A DNA stretch of 64,000 nucleotides. Origin: JAGWBD01 sp965197455. GTDB taxonomy: Bacteria; Chloroflexota; Anaerolineae; Aggregatilineales; Phototrophicaceae. Within the stretch, counting starts at the first letter, position 1, and each line of letters starts with the position of its first letter. The notes beneath the pieces were generated by a model. The model was not told where the DNA came from and made no database searches. It saw nothing but the letters and a program-made list of their open reading frames with translations. This document shows positions 1 through 7,901 of this stretch, piece after piece. Position numbers and translations under genes: made by a program. The stretch covers positions 1,116,001-1,180,000 of the forward strand of contig OZ240208.1 in the NCBI GenBank assembly GCA_965197455.1, read 5' to 3'.

Positions 1-394
1 CCACGCGCAGGCCCTGGTTCAGACTGTTGCTGGCGGCCTGGGTTGTGCGCACATTGGCACGCACGGCGATGTACATTCCGATGTAGCCCGCCAGGCCAGA
101 GGCCAGCGCGCCGCATACAAAGGACACCGCCGTCCAGATGCTCATGCCGCTGCCTTCCAGCCCGGAAAGCAGCACCAGCACCAGCGTGATGGTGGCCACG
201 AGGATGCCGATCGCGCGGTATTCACGGGAGAGAAAGGCCTGTGCGCCGCGCTGGATTGCGCCCGAAATGCGCTGCATGGCCTCGTTGCCCGCATCCTGGG
301 CCATGACGAAATTTCGCTGCCAGAGCGCGAACCCCAGCCCAATCAGGCTGGCGATAACTCCCAGCGTGCCTGCGTCCTGTATATTCAGTTCCAT
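1..394 (-). CDS. hppA: Membrane-bound proton/sodium-translocating pyrophosphatase, N-terminal part (runs off window)
   Basis: Only the first 131 codons are present; the gene continues beyond base 1. Membrane pyrophosphatases hydrolyse PPi and pump H+ or Na+ across the cytoplasmic membrane. The visible part begins with a hydrophobic helix after MELNIQDAGTLG, then the family motif GAQAFLSREY, a second hydrophobic helix (VATITLVLVLLSG) and a third region ending GYIGMYIAVRANVRT, followed by TQAASNSLNQGLRV. This order of GAxxFLxREY and the GxxGMxxAVxANxRT block is diagnostic of the H+-PPase N-terminus. The ATG at 394 is the first start in frame. The coupling ion (H+ or Na+) and K+ dependence depend on residues outside the window. 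Confidence 0.93.
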   Translation of the reverse strand, partial: MELNIQDAGTLGVIASLIGLGFALWQRNFVMAQDAGNEAMQRISGAIQRGAQAFLSREYRAIGILVATITLVLVLLSGLEGSGMSIWTAVSFVCGALASGLAGYIGMYIAVRANVRTTQAASNSLNQGLRV

Positions 395-509
395 GCGCTG
401 CCCCTCACCTCGTGACCGTGGAAACCAGGCAGCGATGGTAGCCGATGCAGGGGGTGAATACAATGCCGCTGCCTTGCGGCAACCCCGGCAGCGGGGTTAC
501 CTTCCAGCC

Positions 510-863
510 ATGAACACGCTTCACACCGGACGTAAAGGGGAAGCACTGGCGGCCCGTTTCCTGCAGCAGCGAGGGTATGTGATTCTCGACAGTAACTGGC
601 ACTGTGATCGGGGCGAACTGGACCTCGTCGCGCGCAAGGCCGCCACCTACGTATTCGTGGAGGTGCGCACGCGCAACCAGGTCAACACCGAAGAGGCCTT
701 CGCCAGTATCACGCCGCGGAAACAGGCGCGCCTGCTCGCGGCGGTCTGGGCCTGGCTGGAGGCACATGAAGCGGCGGCAGCTGACTGGCGCGTGGATGTG
801 GTCGCCGTCGCGTTGGGAAAACGTCCACAGATTGAGCATGTGGAGGACGCGCTTGACTGGTAA
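510..863 (+). CDS. yraN: YraN family (UPF0102) endonuclease-like protein
   Basis: 117 residues, the usual size for YraN. The N-terminus (HTGRKGEALAARFLQQRGY) and the core GELDLVARKAATYVFVEVRT give the restriction-endonuclease-like fold signature, with the acidic residue of GELD and the E-x-R of VEVRT in the usual places. The biochemical role is not firmly established; the fold implies nucleic-acid binding or cleavage. The open frame extends far upstream, but the ATG at 510 begins the conserved domain directly and the upstream codons have no family similarity. The 3' end overlaps the start of miaA, so the two are probably co-transcribed and translationally coupled. Confidence 0.85.
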   Translation: MNTLHTGRKGEALAARFLQQRGYVILDSNWHCDRGELDLVARKAATYVFVEVRTRNQVNTEEAFASITPRKQARLLAAVWAWLEAHEAAAADWRVDVVAVALGKRPQIEHVEDALDW

Positions 864-1785
864 GCCGCCGTTGCTCGTCATCCTCGGCGCCACGGCCACC
901 GGCAAAACCAGCCTCGCTCTCCAGCTGGCAACAGCGCTGGATGGTGAAATTGTCGGCGCGGACAGTCGGCAGATTTACCGCGGTATGGACATCGGCACCG
1001 CCAAGCCCGATGCACAGCAACGGCGCAGCGTGCCGCACCACCTGATCGACGTCGCCGACCCGGACGAAAACCCGGGGCTCGCAGAAGTCCAGCGAATGGC
1101 CCATGACGCCATCGCCGACATTCAGCGCCGTGGCCGCCTGCCCATGCTGGTGGGCGGCACCGGTCAGTACCTCAGCGCCATTGTCGAGGGCTGGACTATT
1201 CCGGTTGTCCCGCCCAACGCAGCCCTGCGCGCCGAACTGGAGCAGTTCGCAGCAGAACAGGGTCGCGCCGCGCTGCATCAACGCCTCGTCCGGGCCGATC
1301 CCGTCACCGCCGCCCGGACGCATCCAAACAACCTGCGACGGGTGGTGCGTTCGCTGGAGGTATGGCACGAGACCGGGCGGCCGATCAGCGAACAGCAGCA
1401 ACGTCATCTGCCACCCTGGGACGTCCGTCAAATCGGCCTGTGCCTGGAGCGCAGCGCCTTGCATCAGCGCGCGGATCGTCGCCTTGAAGCGATGGTTGAC
1501 GCCGGTTTTGTGGATGAGGTGCGCGCGCTGCTGCAAGCCGGTTACTCGCGCGACCTGCCATCCATGAGCGGCCTGGGCTATCGTGAACTGGCCGCGCATC
1601 TGCTGGACGACCTGCCCTTGCATGAAGCCATCGCGGCAGCGCAGATTGCCACCCACGGCTTCATCCGGCGCCAGCTCACCTGGTTCCGCGGCCATGATGA
1701 CGGCATCCGCTGGCATGACGCAGCCGACTTGCGCCCGGCCACGCTCATTCCTGAGCTTCTTGCCTGGCTGGACGAGCCGCGCTGA
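853..1785 (+). CDS. miaA: tRNA dimethylallyltransferase MiaA
   Basis: Transfers a dimethylallyl group from DMAPP to N6 of A37 in tRNAs that read UNN codons. The sequence shows the P-loop GATATGKTSLA at the start, then DSRQIYRGMDIGTAKP (tRNA/A37 site), GGTGQYLSA, RRVVRSLEVW and the C-terminal GLGYRELAAHL and IRRQLTWFR motifs, so the protein looks complete at about 310 residues. The start chosen is TTG at 853, because GGAGG sits at 842-846 with a 6-nt spacer; an ATG at 838 (5 codons longer) has no visible ribosome site and is the alternative. It overlaps yraN by 11 bases. It converges with the amidohydrolase gene, with only 6 bases between stops. Confidence 0.93.
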   Translation: MTGKPPLLVILGATATGKTSLALQLATALDGEIVGADSRQIYRGMDIGTAKPDAQQRRSVPHHLIDVADPDENPGLAEVQRMAHDAIADIQRRGRLPMLVGGTGQYLSAIVEGWTIPVVPPNAALRAELEQFAAEQGRAALHQRLVRADPVTAARTHPNNLRRVVRSLEVWHETGRPISEQQQRHLPPWDVRQIGLCLERSALHQRADRRLEAMVDAGFVDEVRALLQAGYSRDLPSMSGLGYRELAAHLLDDLPLHEAIAAAQIATHGFIRRQLTWFRGHDDGIRWHDAADLRPATLIPELLAWLDEPR

Positions 1786-1791
1786 AGTTAC

Positions 1792-3771
1792 TCAGTTGCC
1801 GTAGAGCTCCGGATAGTCCGCGACCACCATGTCCTGCTCGCCGACGCCCAGGATGGCCAGCATCTCCTGAATGCGCGTGGCCTTGTTGCCAGCGTCCGCG
1901 GCGGACCAGGTGCGGCTCTTCAACTCCAGGAAGGTGTCCTCGCCGTCCGGACCAGGGATGCGATCCACATTGACGTAGAAGCGCACGTCCTGATAGAGAA
2001 TGTGCCAGCGGCGCCGATCCTTCTCCAGCGCGCTTTCTGCGTCGGGCCGAAAGTATTCGCGGTAGAAGCGCAACGGCCGGTCCGCCGGCGCAATAAAGCG
2101 GGAGTGCGAGAGCGTGACTGCCTGGTCGTAGTCATCGATCTTGTTGGGCCGGGTCAGGGTCAAACGACTGCGCGTAGACGAGACTCCGCCCTGCTCATCC
2201 AGCAGGTCGTCTTCGCGATAGCGCAGCCGGCCGTCGGCCTCGTCTGCGAAAGTAAACCAGGTGTCGTACTGGCGGTAATGCACCTGCTTCAGCACCGTCA
2301 CATCGCCATGTGTCAGCAGCCGCTCCAGCGCAGAATCGTCGCGCAGCACGAGCTTGGCCTGCACCTCGAAACTTTCGCCCCGCTCCATCCCCTGGGTCAC
2401 CGTGAGCAGTTTTGAGAGAACATCGCCGGTATGCGCCCGCAGATACTCGTCCACGCGCTGCGCCTGCGCCTGCGCACTGGCGATCAAGGCTTCCTCGTCC
2501 AGGGTTAGCAGTTCGCGCTCGCGCATGAGCCAGCGCCCGTGGCACAGCACATGGGCGACGTCCGTGCTCTTGCCAGCATAAACAATCTGTGAGTAGACGG
2601 CTTCATCGCTGCGCCGGAAGTGCGGCATGTTGTGCGTGCGTCTGGCATCCATCACGATCAGGTCCGCCAGCTTGCCCGGTTCCAGGCTGCCCGTGTGCTC
2701 GCCCAGAAACAGGGCTTCGGCCCCCTGGCGCGTCGCCATCAGCAGCGCCTGACGCGCCGGCAGCGAAGTCGGGTCATTGGAATCCGTCTTCGCCAGAATT
2801 GCCGCCAGCCGCATTTCCTCCAGCATATCGAGGTCGTTGTTGCTGGCTGGCCCGTCCGTGCCAATGCCGACTGCAAGACCGTGCTCCAGCATGGCAGTCA
2901 CCGGCGCGATGCCGCTCGCCAGCTTAAGGTTGCTGGTTGGGCAATGCGCCACGCTGCAATCATGCGCGCCCAGGGTCACCATTTCAGCTGCATTGATGTG
3001 CACACAATGCGCCGCCAGCACTTTTGCATCCAGCAGGCCCACCGCGTTCATGTGATCGACTACGCGCTGGCCCTGTTGCGCCAGGCTGTCCTCCAGCTCC
3101 AGGCGCGTCTCGGCAATGTGGATGAGCAGCGGCACATCACAGGCGATGGCCAGCGCAGCGCACTCTTCCAGCAATTCCCGCGTGCTGGTGTAGGGGGCGT
3201 GCGGCGCGACCGCAGGTGTGATGAGCGCGTGTCCCTTCCAGTCCTCAATGAAGCTCCGCGCCCGCGCCAGGCTGACCTCATAGCTGTCCGCATCGGGCGT
3301 CGGGAAGCGCAGCACGGTCTGGCCCAACACTGCGCGCATCCCGGCCTGGGCGGTGGCTTCTGCAATTTCCTCTTCGAAATAGTACATGTCCGCATAGGTC
3401 GTGATGCCGCTGCGGATTTGTTCCGCGCAGGCCAGTTGCGCGCCCAGGCGACAGAACTCCGGGCTGACGAATTCGCGCTCGGTCGGCATCACATAGCCCA
3501 TCAGCCACACATCCAGGCGCAGGTCGTCCGCCAGGCCGCGCAACAGGGTCATGGGCGCATGCGTGTGCGCATTAACCAGGCCGGGCAGGATGTACTGGTC
3601 GCTGCAATCCAGCACTTCTGCCGCATCATACCCGGCCAAAATGGTTTCGCGCGCGCCGACGGCCACGATGTGTTCAGCGCGGATGGCGACGGCGCCGTCA
3701 TCGAAGAGGGAGAAATCTGCATTCATCGTGACGACGGTGCCGCCTGCCAGAATCAGGTCAACTGTTTCCAT
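1792..3771 (-). CDS. SAH/MTA deaminase-type amidohydrolase fused to a C-terminal CYTH-like domain
   Basis: 659 residues, about 200 more than a normal S-adenosylhomocysteine/methylthioadenosine deaminase. Residues 1 to about 450 are the metal-dependent amidohydrolase: NAHTHAPMTLLRGL (H69, H71), LLIHIAE (H218, E221), LAAHCVHIN and GIGTDGPASNNDLDM (D306), all expected metal and substrate positions. Residues about 466-659 resemble a CYTH (triphosphate tunnel) domain: SFEVQAKLVL at its start, YRQYDTWF, GRLRYRED, SRLTLTRP, a basic KDRRRW, FYVNVDRI and DTFLELKSRTWS near the end. The ATG at 3771 was chosen because the conserved domain begins at once and GAGGG precedes it; longer in-frame starts lack support. 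The likely substrate is an adenine nucleoside thioether. What the CYTH part binds is unknown. Confidence 0.85.
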   Translation of the reverse strand: METVDLILAGGTVVTMNADFSLFDDGAVAIRAEHIVAVGARETILAGYDAAEVLDCSDQYILPGLVNAHTHAPMTLLRGLADDLRLDVWLMGYVMPTEREFVSPEFCRLGAQLACAEQIRSGITTYADMYYFEEEIAEATAQAGMRAVLGQTVLRFPTPDADSYEVSLARARSFIEDWKGHALITPAVAPHAPYTSTRELLEECAALAIACDVPLLIHIAETRLELEDSLAQQGQRVVDHMNAVGLLDAKVLAAHCVHINAAEMVTLGAHDCSVAHCPTSNLKLASGIAPVTAMLEHGLAVGIGTDGPASNNDLDMLEEMRLAAILAKTDSNDPTSLPARQALLMATRQGAEALFLGEHTGSLEPGKLADLIVMDARRTHNMPHFRRSDEAVYSQIVYAGKSTDVAHVLCHGRWLMRERELLTLDEEALIASAQAQAQRVDEYLRAHTGDVLSKLLTVTQGMERGESFEVQAKLVLRDDSALERLLTHGDVTVLKQVHYRQYDTWFTFADEADGRLRYREDDLLDEQGGVSSTRSRLTLTRPNKIDDYDQAVTLSHSRFIAPADRPLRFYREYFRPDAESALEKDRRRWHILYQDVRFYVNVDRIPGPDGEDTFLELKSRTWSAADAGNKATRIQEMLAILGVGEQDMVVADYPELYGN

Positions 3772-3804
3772 TGTCGGACCCTCGTTGCCGGAGAGAATTG
3801 CTTC

Positions 3805-3835
3805 ATTATAGTGCCGATGTACCCTGCCAGCGCAA
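3805..3835 (-). promoter_or_regulatory. Probable promoter of the amidohydrolase-CYTH gene
   Basis: On the minus strand a perfect TATAAT (3810-3805) lies 34 bases upstream of the start codon. The best -35, TTGCGC (3835-3830), is 19 bases away, longer than ideal. The rest of 3772-3935 holds the divergent start of the membrane gene. Confidence 0.5.
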
Positions 3836-3935
3836 GCCGCGCCCTGGCTGATGGTGAGCCGCGCGCGCTGACAGGTTGTGAGGAATAGCGGCAGGGAGTA
3901 CACTTCGCGCGTATCATACGCTGCCGGGGGCGAAG

Positions 3936-5954
3936 ATGTCGCGCAAGGTCCGGGTTTCCCTGCTGCACACAATCGAGGTCGCGCTGGTCGGGCTCTTCTT
4001 CGTCCAGGCCCTGCGCCGTTTGCCTGGCCTGCTGCTAAACCGGGGAGCGAGCGCAGGCCTCTTCGACGCCCAGGCAGCAGACAGTACGGTCGGCGCCGTC
4101 GACCCGGCCCACTTCACCGCTGAAATCGTTTTCCTGCTGCTGATGCTGGCCTTGCCCTTGCTGGCCCACTTTTTTGGGCATGACCGACGTGCGCTGCCGG
4201 CCTGCGTAATTTTCATCGCCGTCGCGCGCGCCCTGCCGGCGCTGGGCATTGGCATGGCCGAAAGTCATGTGAGCGCCGCTGTGCTCGGTGGCGGGCTGGC
4301 CTTCATGGTGCTCATCATGAAGCGGCGCGTGATGCAGTTCCCGCAACTGATGATCCTTGGCTTCGCCGCCGACCAGCTTGTGCGCGCCGCCGGCGACACG
4401 CTGGACATTTCATGGACATCCGCCTGGGTCGGCCCCCAGCTGTTGCTCTCCGCCCTGGCGATTGCAACCACCGTCTACCTCGCGCGCCGCTTCCAGGAAG
4501 CTGTCCTCGCGGAAGTGACCGCCCAGCAGGGCCTGATGACGTTGCGCGGCGCGGCCGGCCTGGGCGCCCTGCTCTATCTCGAGCTCACCCTGCTGGCCTT
4601 GCCCAACGCCATCGCTGCGCGCACCGGGGCACAACTCTCCCTCATCGCGCCCCTGCTCATGGTCGCCACCCTGCTGCCGCTCCTGCCACCGGTGCGCGTC
4701 TTCGCGCGCAACCTCCTGCAGGCCTTCTATGGTGGACTGCGCGGCTGGTTGTGGCTGGCGCTGATCGCCCTGCTGCTGGTCATCGGGCTGCGCCTGGAAG
4801 GTCTGCCCGCCGCCAGCGCGCTGGTGTTGCTGCAGTTCGCCGTCAGTCTGATGTGGTGGTGGTTGGTGCGGCCTGAGGAAGAGGGCGATCGCAATCTCGT
4901 CGCAGTCGTGCTGGTGCCGGCCATGCTGGTAACCGGCCTGCTCTTGCTCGGCAACTACTTCATCGTCGCCGTACCTCTGGCGCAAAGCCCGTTCCCGGCG
5001 CTGGCGGCGGCGGGTGAACTGGTGCAGCAGATGCTGCGCGGCCTGCGCGGCATGGGCGCTGCGCTGCTCTTGCTGGCTGTGGTGCTGGCGTCGCTGCCCA
5101 TGACCCGCACCCGCACCCGCATCGCCTGGAGCAGGGAATCCGGCGGCAACAGCCTGCCACAGATTCTGCTGGTGTTCTTCGCCACTGTGCTGACCATTGG
5201 CTTCAACAATTCTCCAACCCCGGACGCCGCGCTGCAATTCTCGAACCTGCGTGTGGCCACCTGGAACATCGACGCCGGCGCGGACATACACTGGCAACGC
5301 GACCTCGAACGTCAGGCGCAGACGCTGCTGGCCAGTGGCGCAGACGTCATCCTGCTGCAAAACGTGGATGCCGGCCGCAGCACCAGCTTCTGGGTCGACC
5401 AGGCGTACTGGCTGGCACGCCGGCTGAATATGCAGCATCGCTTCTTCCCGACGGCCGCAGGCGTCAACGGCCTGGCCCTGCTGGCGCGCGCGCGACTGAA
5501 CGAGCATGAAGGCTGGCTTGCCGTGGGCGATGGACAACAAGGTGGCCTGCAACGCGTCTCGCTGGACGCGCAGGGAGAGACGCTCACCTTCTACAATTTC
5601 TGGTCAGGCCAGGCGCCGCGCAGCCTGCAGCTGCAGATTGGCGCGATGAACACGCTCATCGGCGCGCTGCACAGTCTTGAGGAGCCGGAACGCCTGGTTC
5701 TGGGCGCATCCTTCAGCGAAGCGCCCGACGACCAGCTGCTGCTCCCCCTGCGCGCAGCCGACTTCATGGATCCCTTTTCCACGTTGCCGATGGCCAACAA
5801 CTGGACCACGTTGATTGACGGTGAGGAAGCGCGCACGGATTACCTGTGGCTGCGCTCGCCACTGGTCAACAACGGCACTGGCATCCTGTCTGCCGCAGCC
5901 GCCAGGCATCGTCTGGCCCTGTTCGAACTCTCACTCACTCCCGCGCCGGTGTAA
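3936..5954 (+). CDS. Polytopic membrane protein with C-terminal degenerate endonuclease/exonuclease/phosphatase-like domain
   Basis: 672 residues. Residues 1 to about 430 contain roughly 12 hydrophobic segments separated by short loops. From about residue 438 a soluble domain with the EEP fold signature begins: LRVATWNIDAGAD, then SGADVILLQNVDAG, GLALLARARL, LGASFSEAPDD and TDYLWLRSPL. In active EEP enzymes the second block ends in Glu (LQE), the fourth reads GDFN and the last carries SDH; here these are LQN, GASF and no SDH, so metal-dependent catalysis looks lost. A multi-helix membrane part followed by an EEP domain is the architecture of the C-terminal half of eukaryotic Cwh43/PGAP2IP. 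No specific function can be assigned. The ATG at 3936 follows a GGGGG stretch. Its 3' end overlaps rnc tail-to-tail by 24 bases. Confidence 0.8.
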   Translation: MSRKVRVSLLHTIEVALVGLFFVQALRRLPGLLLNRGASAGLFDAQAADSTVGAVDPAHFTAEIVFLLLMLALPLLAHFFGHDRRALPACVIFIAVARALPALGIGMAESHVSAAVLGGGLAFMVLIMKRRVMQFPQLMILGFAADQLVRAAGDTLDISWTSAWVGPQLLLSALAIATTVYLARRFQEAVLAEVTAQQGLMTLRGAAGLGALLYLELTLLALPNAIAARTGAQLSLIAPLLMVATLLPLLPPVRVFARNLLQAFYGGLRGWLWLALIALLLVIGLRLEGLPAASALVLLQFAVSLMWWWLVRPEEEGDRNLVAVVLVPAMLVTGLLLLGNYFIVAVPLAQSPFPALAAAGELVQQMLRGLRGMGAALLLLAVVLASLPMTRTRTRIAWSRESGGNSLPQILLVFFATVLTIGFNNSPTPDAALQFSNLRVATWNIDAGADIHWQRDLERQAQTLLASGADVILLQNVDAGRSTSFWVDQAYWLARRLNMQHRFFPTAAGVNGLALLARARLNEHEGWLAVGDGQQGGLQRVSLDAQGETLTFYNFWSGQAPRSLQLQIGAMNTLIGALHSLEEPERLVLGASFSEAPDDQLLLPLRAADFMDPFSTLPMANNWTTLIDGEEARTDYLWLRSPLVNNGTGILSAAAARHRLALFELSLTPAPV

Positions 5955-6650
5955 GCGGCCGTCCCTGAGCAGCAGGTCGACGGCCGCCCTGGCAGCGGCC
6001 TGCGCGGCAGACTGTTTGCTTCTGCCTCCGCCGAGGCCCAGTTCCTCGTCACCCACCCGCACAGCAATCGTGAACATCTTTTCGTGATCCGGGCCGCTCT
6101 CCGCCAGCAGTTCGTAGGCCGGCGTGGCATTCTGTTCCGCCTGACTCCATTCCTGCAGGCGGCTGCGCGCATCCACCAGGCCACCTTGCAGCAGGCCCCC
6201 GATGAGCGGCAACAGACGCGGCACCACGAATGCCTCGGCCACAGCCTGGCCCTGGTCGAGATATAGCGCCCCCAGCAGCGCCTCGAAGGCGTCGCACAGA
6301 ATGTTGAGCCGCTGGCGCCCGCCATTTTGCTCCTCGCCACGTCCCAGGCGCAGCACGGCGCCCAGCTGTAGTTCCTCGGCCAGGGCGGCCAGGGTTTCGC
6401 TGCGCACCAGCGCCGCGCGCAGACGTGTCAATTCACCTTCCGGCATGTCGGGAAAGCGCTCGAAGAGCGTACGCGTCACCGCGAAGGCCAGCACGGCGTC
6501 GCCCAGAAACTCCAGGCGTTCATTGTCGCCTTCTTCAGCCGCTGCCCCGACCTGTTCATGCTGCCACGAGCGATGGGTCAGGGCCTGTTGCAGGAGCGTT
6601 TCGTCGCGGAATTCGAGCCCGTGACAATGCTGAAAGTCAGCGAGGTTCAT
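5931..6650 (-). CDS. rnc: Ribonuclease III
   Basis: 239 residues, normal for RNase III, which cleaves double-stranded RNA during rRNA maturation and mRNA turnover. The catalytic domain has the signature NERLEFLGDAVL and the second acidic cluster CDAFEALLGALYLD; the C-terminal dsRNA-binding domain includes TPAYELLAESGPDHEKMF and GGRSKQSAAQAAA. The ATG at 6650 starts just before the domain; an upstream in-frame ATG at 6773 would run deep into fabF and is unlikely. It is the last gene of the moaC-moaDE-fabF-rnc operon, 8 bases after the fabF stop. Confidence 0.94.
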   Translation of the reverse strand: MNLADFQHCHGLEFRDETLLQQALTHRSWQHEQVGAAAEEGDNERLEFLGDAVLAFAVTRTLFERFPDMPEGELTRLRAALVRSETLAALAEELQLGAVLRLGRGEEQNGGRQRLNILCDAFEALLGALYLDQGQAVAEAFVVPRLLPLIGGLLQGGLVDARSRLQEWSQAEQNATPAYELLAESGPDHEKMFTIAVRVGDEELGLGGGRSKQSAAQAAARAAVDLLLRDGRLHRRGSE

Positions 6651-6658
6651 GAATCCGC

Positions 6659-7897
6659 CTAAATCCGGGCAAAGATCAGCGAGGCGTTGTGACCGCCGAA
6701 GCCGAAGGAATTGCTCATCACCCTGTTCAGCGGCAATTCGCGTGCCACATTGGGCACGTAATCGAGATCGCACTCCGGGTCCGGTTCACTCAGATTGATG
6801 GTGGGCGGCGCCAGCTGGTCGCGCAGGGCAAGCACGGCGAACACGGCCTCCATCGCGGCCGTTGCGCCCATGGCGTGGCCGGTCATGCTCTTGGTCGAGC
6901 TTACCGGAGTCGCGTAGGCATGGTCGCCCAGCGCCAGCTTGAGCGCCTTTGTTTCCATCACATCGTTGAGCTGCGTGGCGGTGCCGTGGGCGTTGATGTA
7001 GTCGATGTCGCAGGTATTCAGCCTTGCGTCCCGCAGCGCCTGGCAAACCGCCGCGGCAGCGCCCCGTCCTTCGGGGTCCGGCGCGGTGGAATGGAAGGCA
7101 TCCGAAGTCGAGCCGTAACCCACCAGCTCAGCCAGAATCGGAGCGCCGCGCGCCTCGGCCGTATCCAGTGCTTCCAGCACCAGCGCGCCGGCGCCCTCGC
7201 CGAAGACCAGCCCCGTGCGCTGGCGGTCAAAGGGGCGCGAGGCAGCGGCCGGGTCCTCCTCTTCGCGCGAGCATGCGCCCACGCGGTCAAAGGCGCCGAT
7301 GCCGATGGGAATGATGGGGGCGTCACTGCAGCCGGCCAGCGCCTGGTCAATGCGACCGCTCCTGATGAGCTCAACAGCGCGACCGATACAATCCGCGCCG
7401 GTGGCGCAGGCGGAGACCGCCGACCCGCTGGGGCCGACCGCGCCAATCTCGATGCTGACGAGACCGCTGCCGCCATTGACCATCAACATCGGAATGCCGA
7501 AGGGCGTGATGCGCCGCGGATCGCCCGTGTCGATCAGCAACTGCGCCTGGACGAAATAGCTTTCCACCCCACCCACGGCGGAGCCCATCACCACGCCGGT
7601 GCGCTCCGCATTGCTGTCGTCCACCTCAAGGCCCGACTGCGCCATTGCTTCACGTGCCGCCACCAGCGCCATTTGCTGGTAACGGTCTCGACGCCGGGCA
7701 TCACGCGCGCTCATGTGTTGCGTCGGCTGCCAGTCATCCACCTCGGCCGCAACCTTCACCCTGTAGGTCGAGCAATCAAAGCGGGTGATGAAACCGGCGC
7801 CACTGCGTCCCGCGCACAGGCCCTGCCAGCTGCTTGCGGCTGTCTGCCCCAGCGCCGAGACCACGCCCAGCCCGGTGACGACCACCCGTCGCGTCAT
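6659..7897 (-). CDS. fabF: Beta-ketoacyl-ACP synthase II (KAS II), copy 1
   Basis: 412 residues. Catalyses condensation of malonyl-ACP with acyl-ACP in fatty acid elongation. The Cys-His-His triad is present: the nucleophile in SACATGADCIG, the first His in NAHGTATQLND and the second in KSMTGHAMGA, and the C-terminus carries the usual NSFGFGGHNASLIF. The ATG at 7897 begins MTRRVVVTGLGVVSALG, the typical KAS II start; it lies 4 bases after the moaDE stop. Its place between molybdopterin genes and rnc is odd, as a second fabF sits with fabH at 61993. The two copies are clearly diverged, so they may differ in chain length or condition of use. Confidence 0.94.
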   Translation of the reverse strand: MTRRVVVTGLGVVSALGQTAASSWQGLCAGRSGAGFITRFDCSTYRVKVAAEVDDWQPTQHMSARDARRRDRYQQMALVAAREAMAQSGLEVDDSNAERTGVVMGSAVGGVESYFVQAQLLIDTGDPRRITPFGIPMLMVNGGSGLVSIEIGAVGPSGSAVSACATGADCIGRAVELIRSGRIDQALAGCSDAPIIPIGIGAFDRVGACSREEEDPAAASRPFDRQRTGLVFGEGAGALVLEALDTAEARGAPILAELVGYGSTSDAFHSTAPDPEGRGAAAAVCQALRDARLNTCDIDYINAHGTATQLNDVMETKALKLALGDHAYATPVSSTKSMTGHAMGATAAMEAVFAVLALRDQLAPPTINLSEPDPECDLDYVPNVARELPLNRVMSNSFGFGGHNASLIFARI

Positions 7898-7901
7898 GAA
7901 A

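Noticed and set aside
2620..3888. Long plus-strand open frame (over 400 codons) antisense to the amidohydrolase gene
   Set aside because: It mirrors the real gene, has no domain or ribosome site and shows the Arg/His/Gln-rich composition of a shadow frame in GC-rich DNA.
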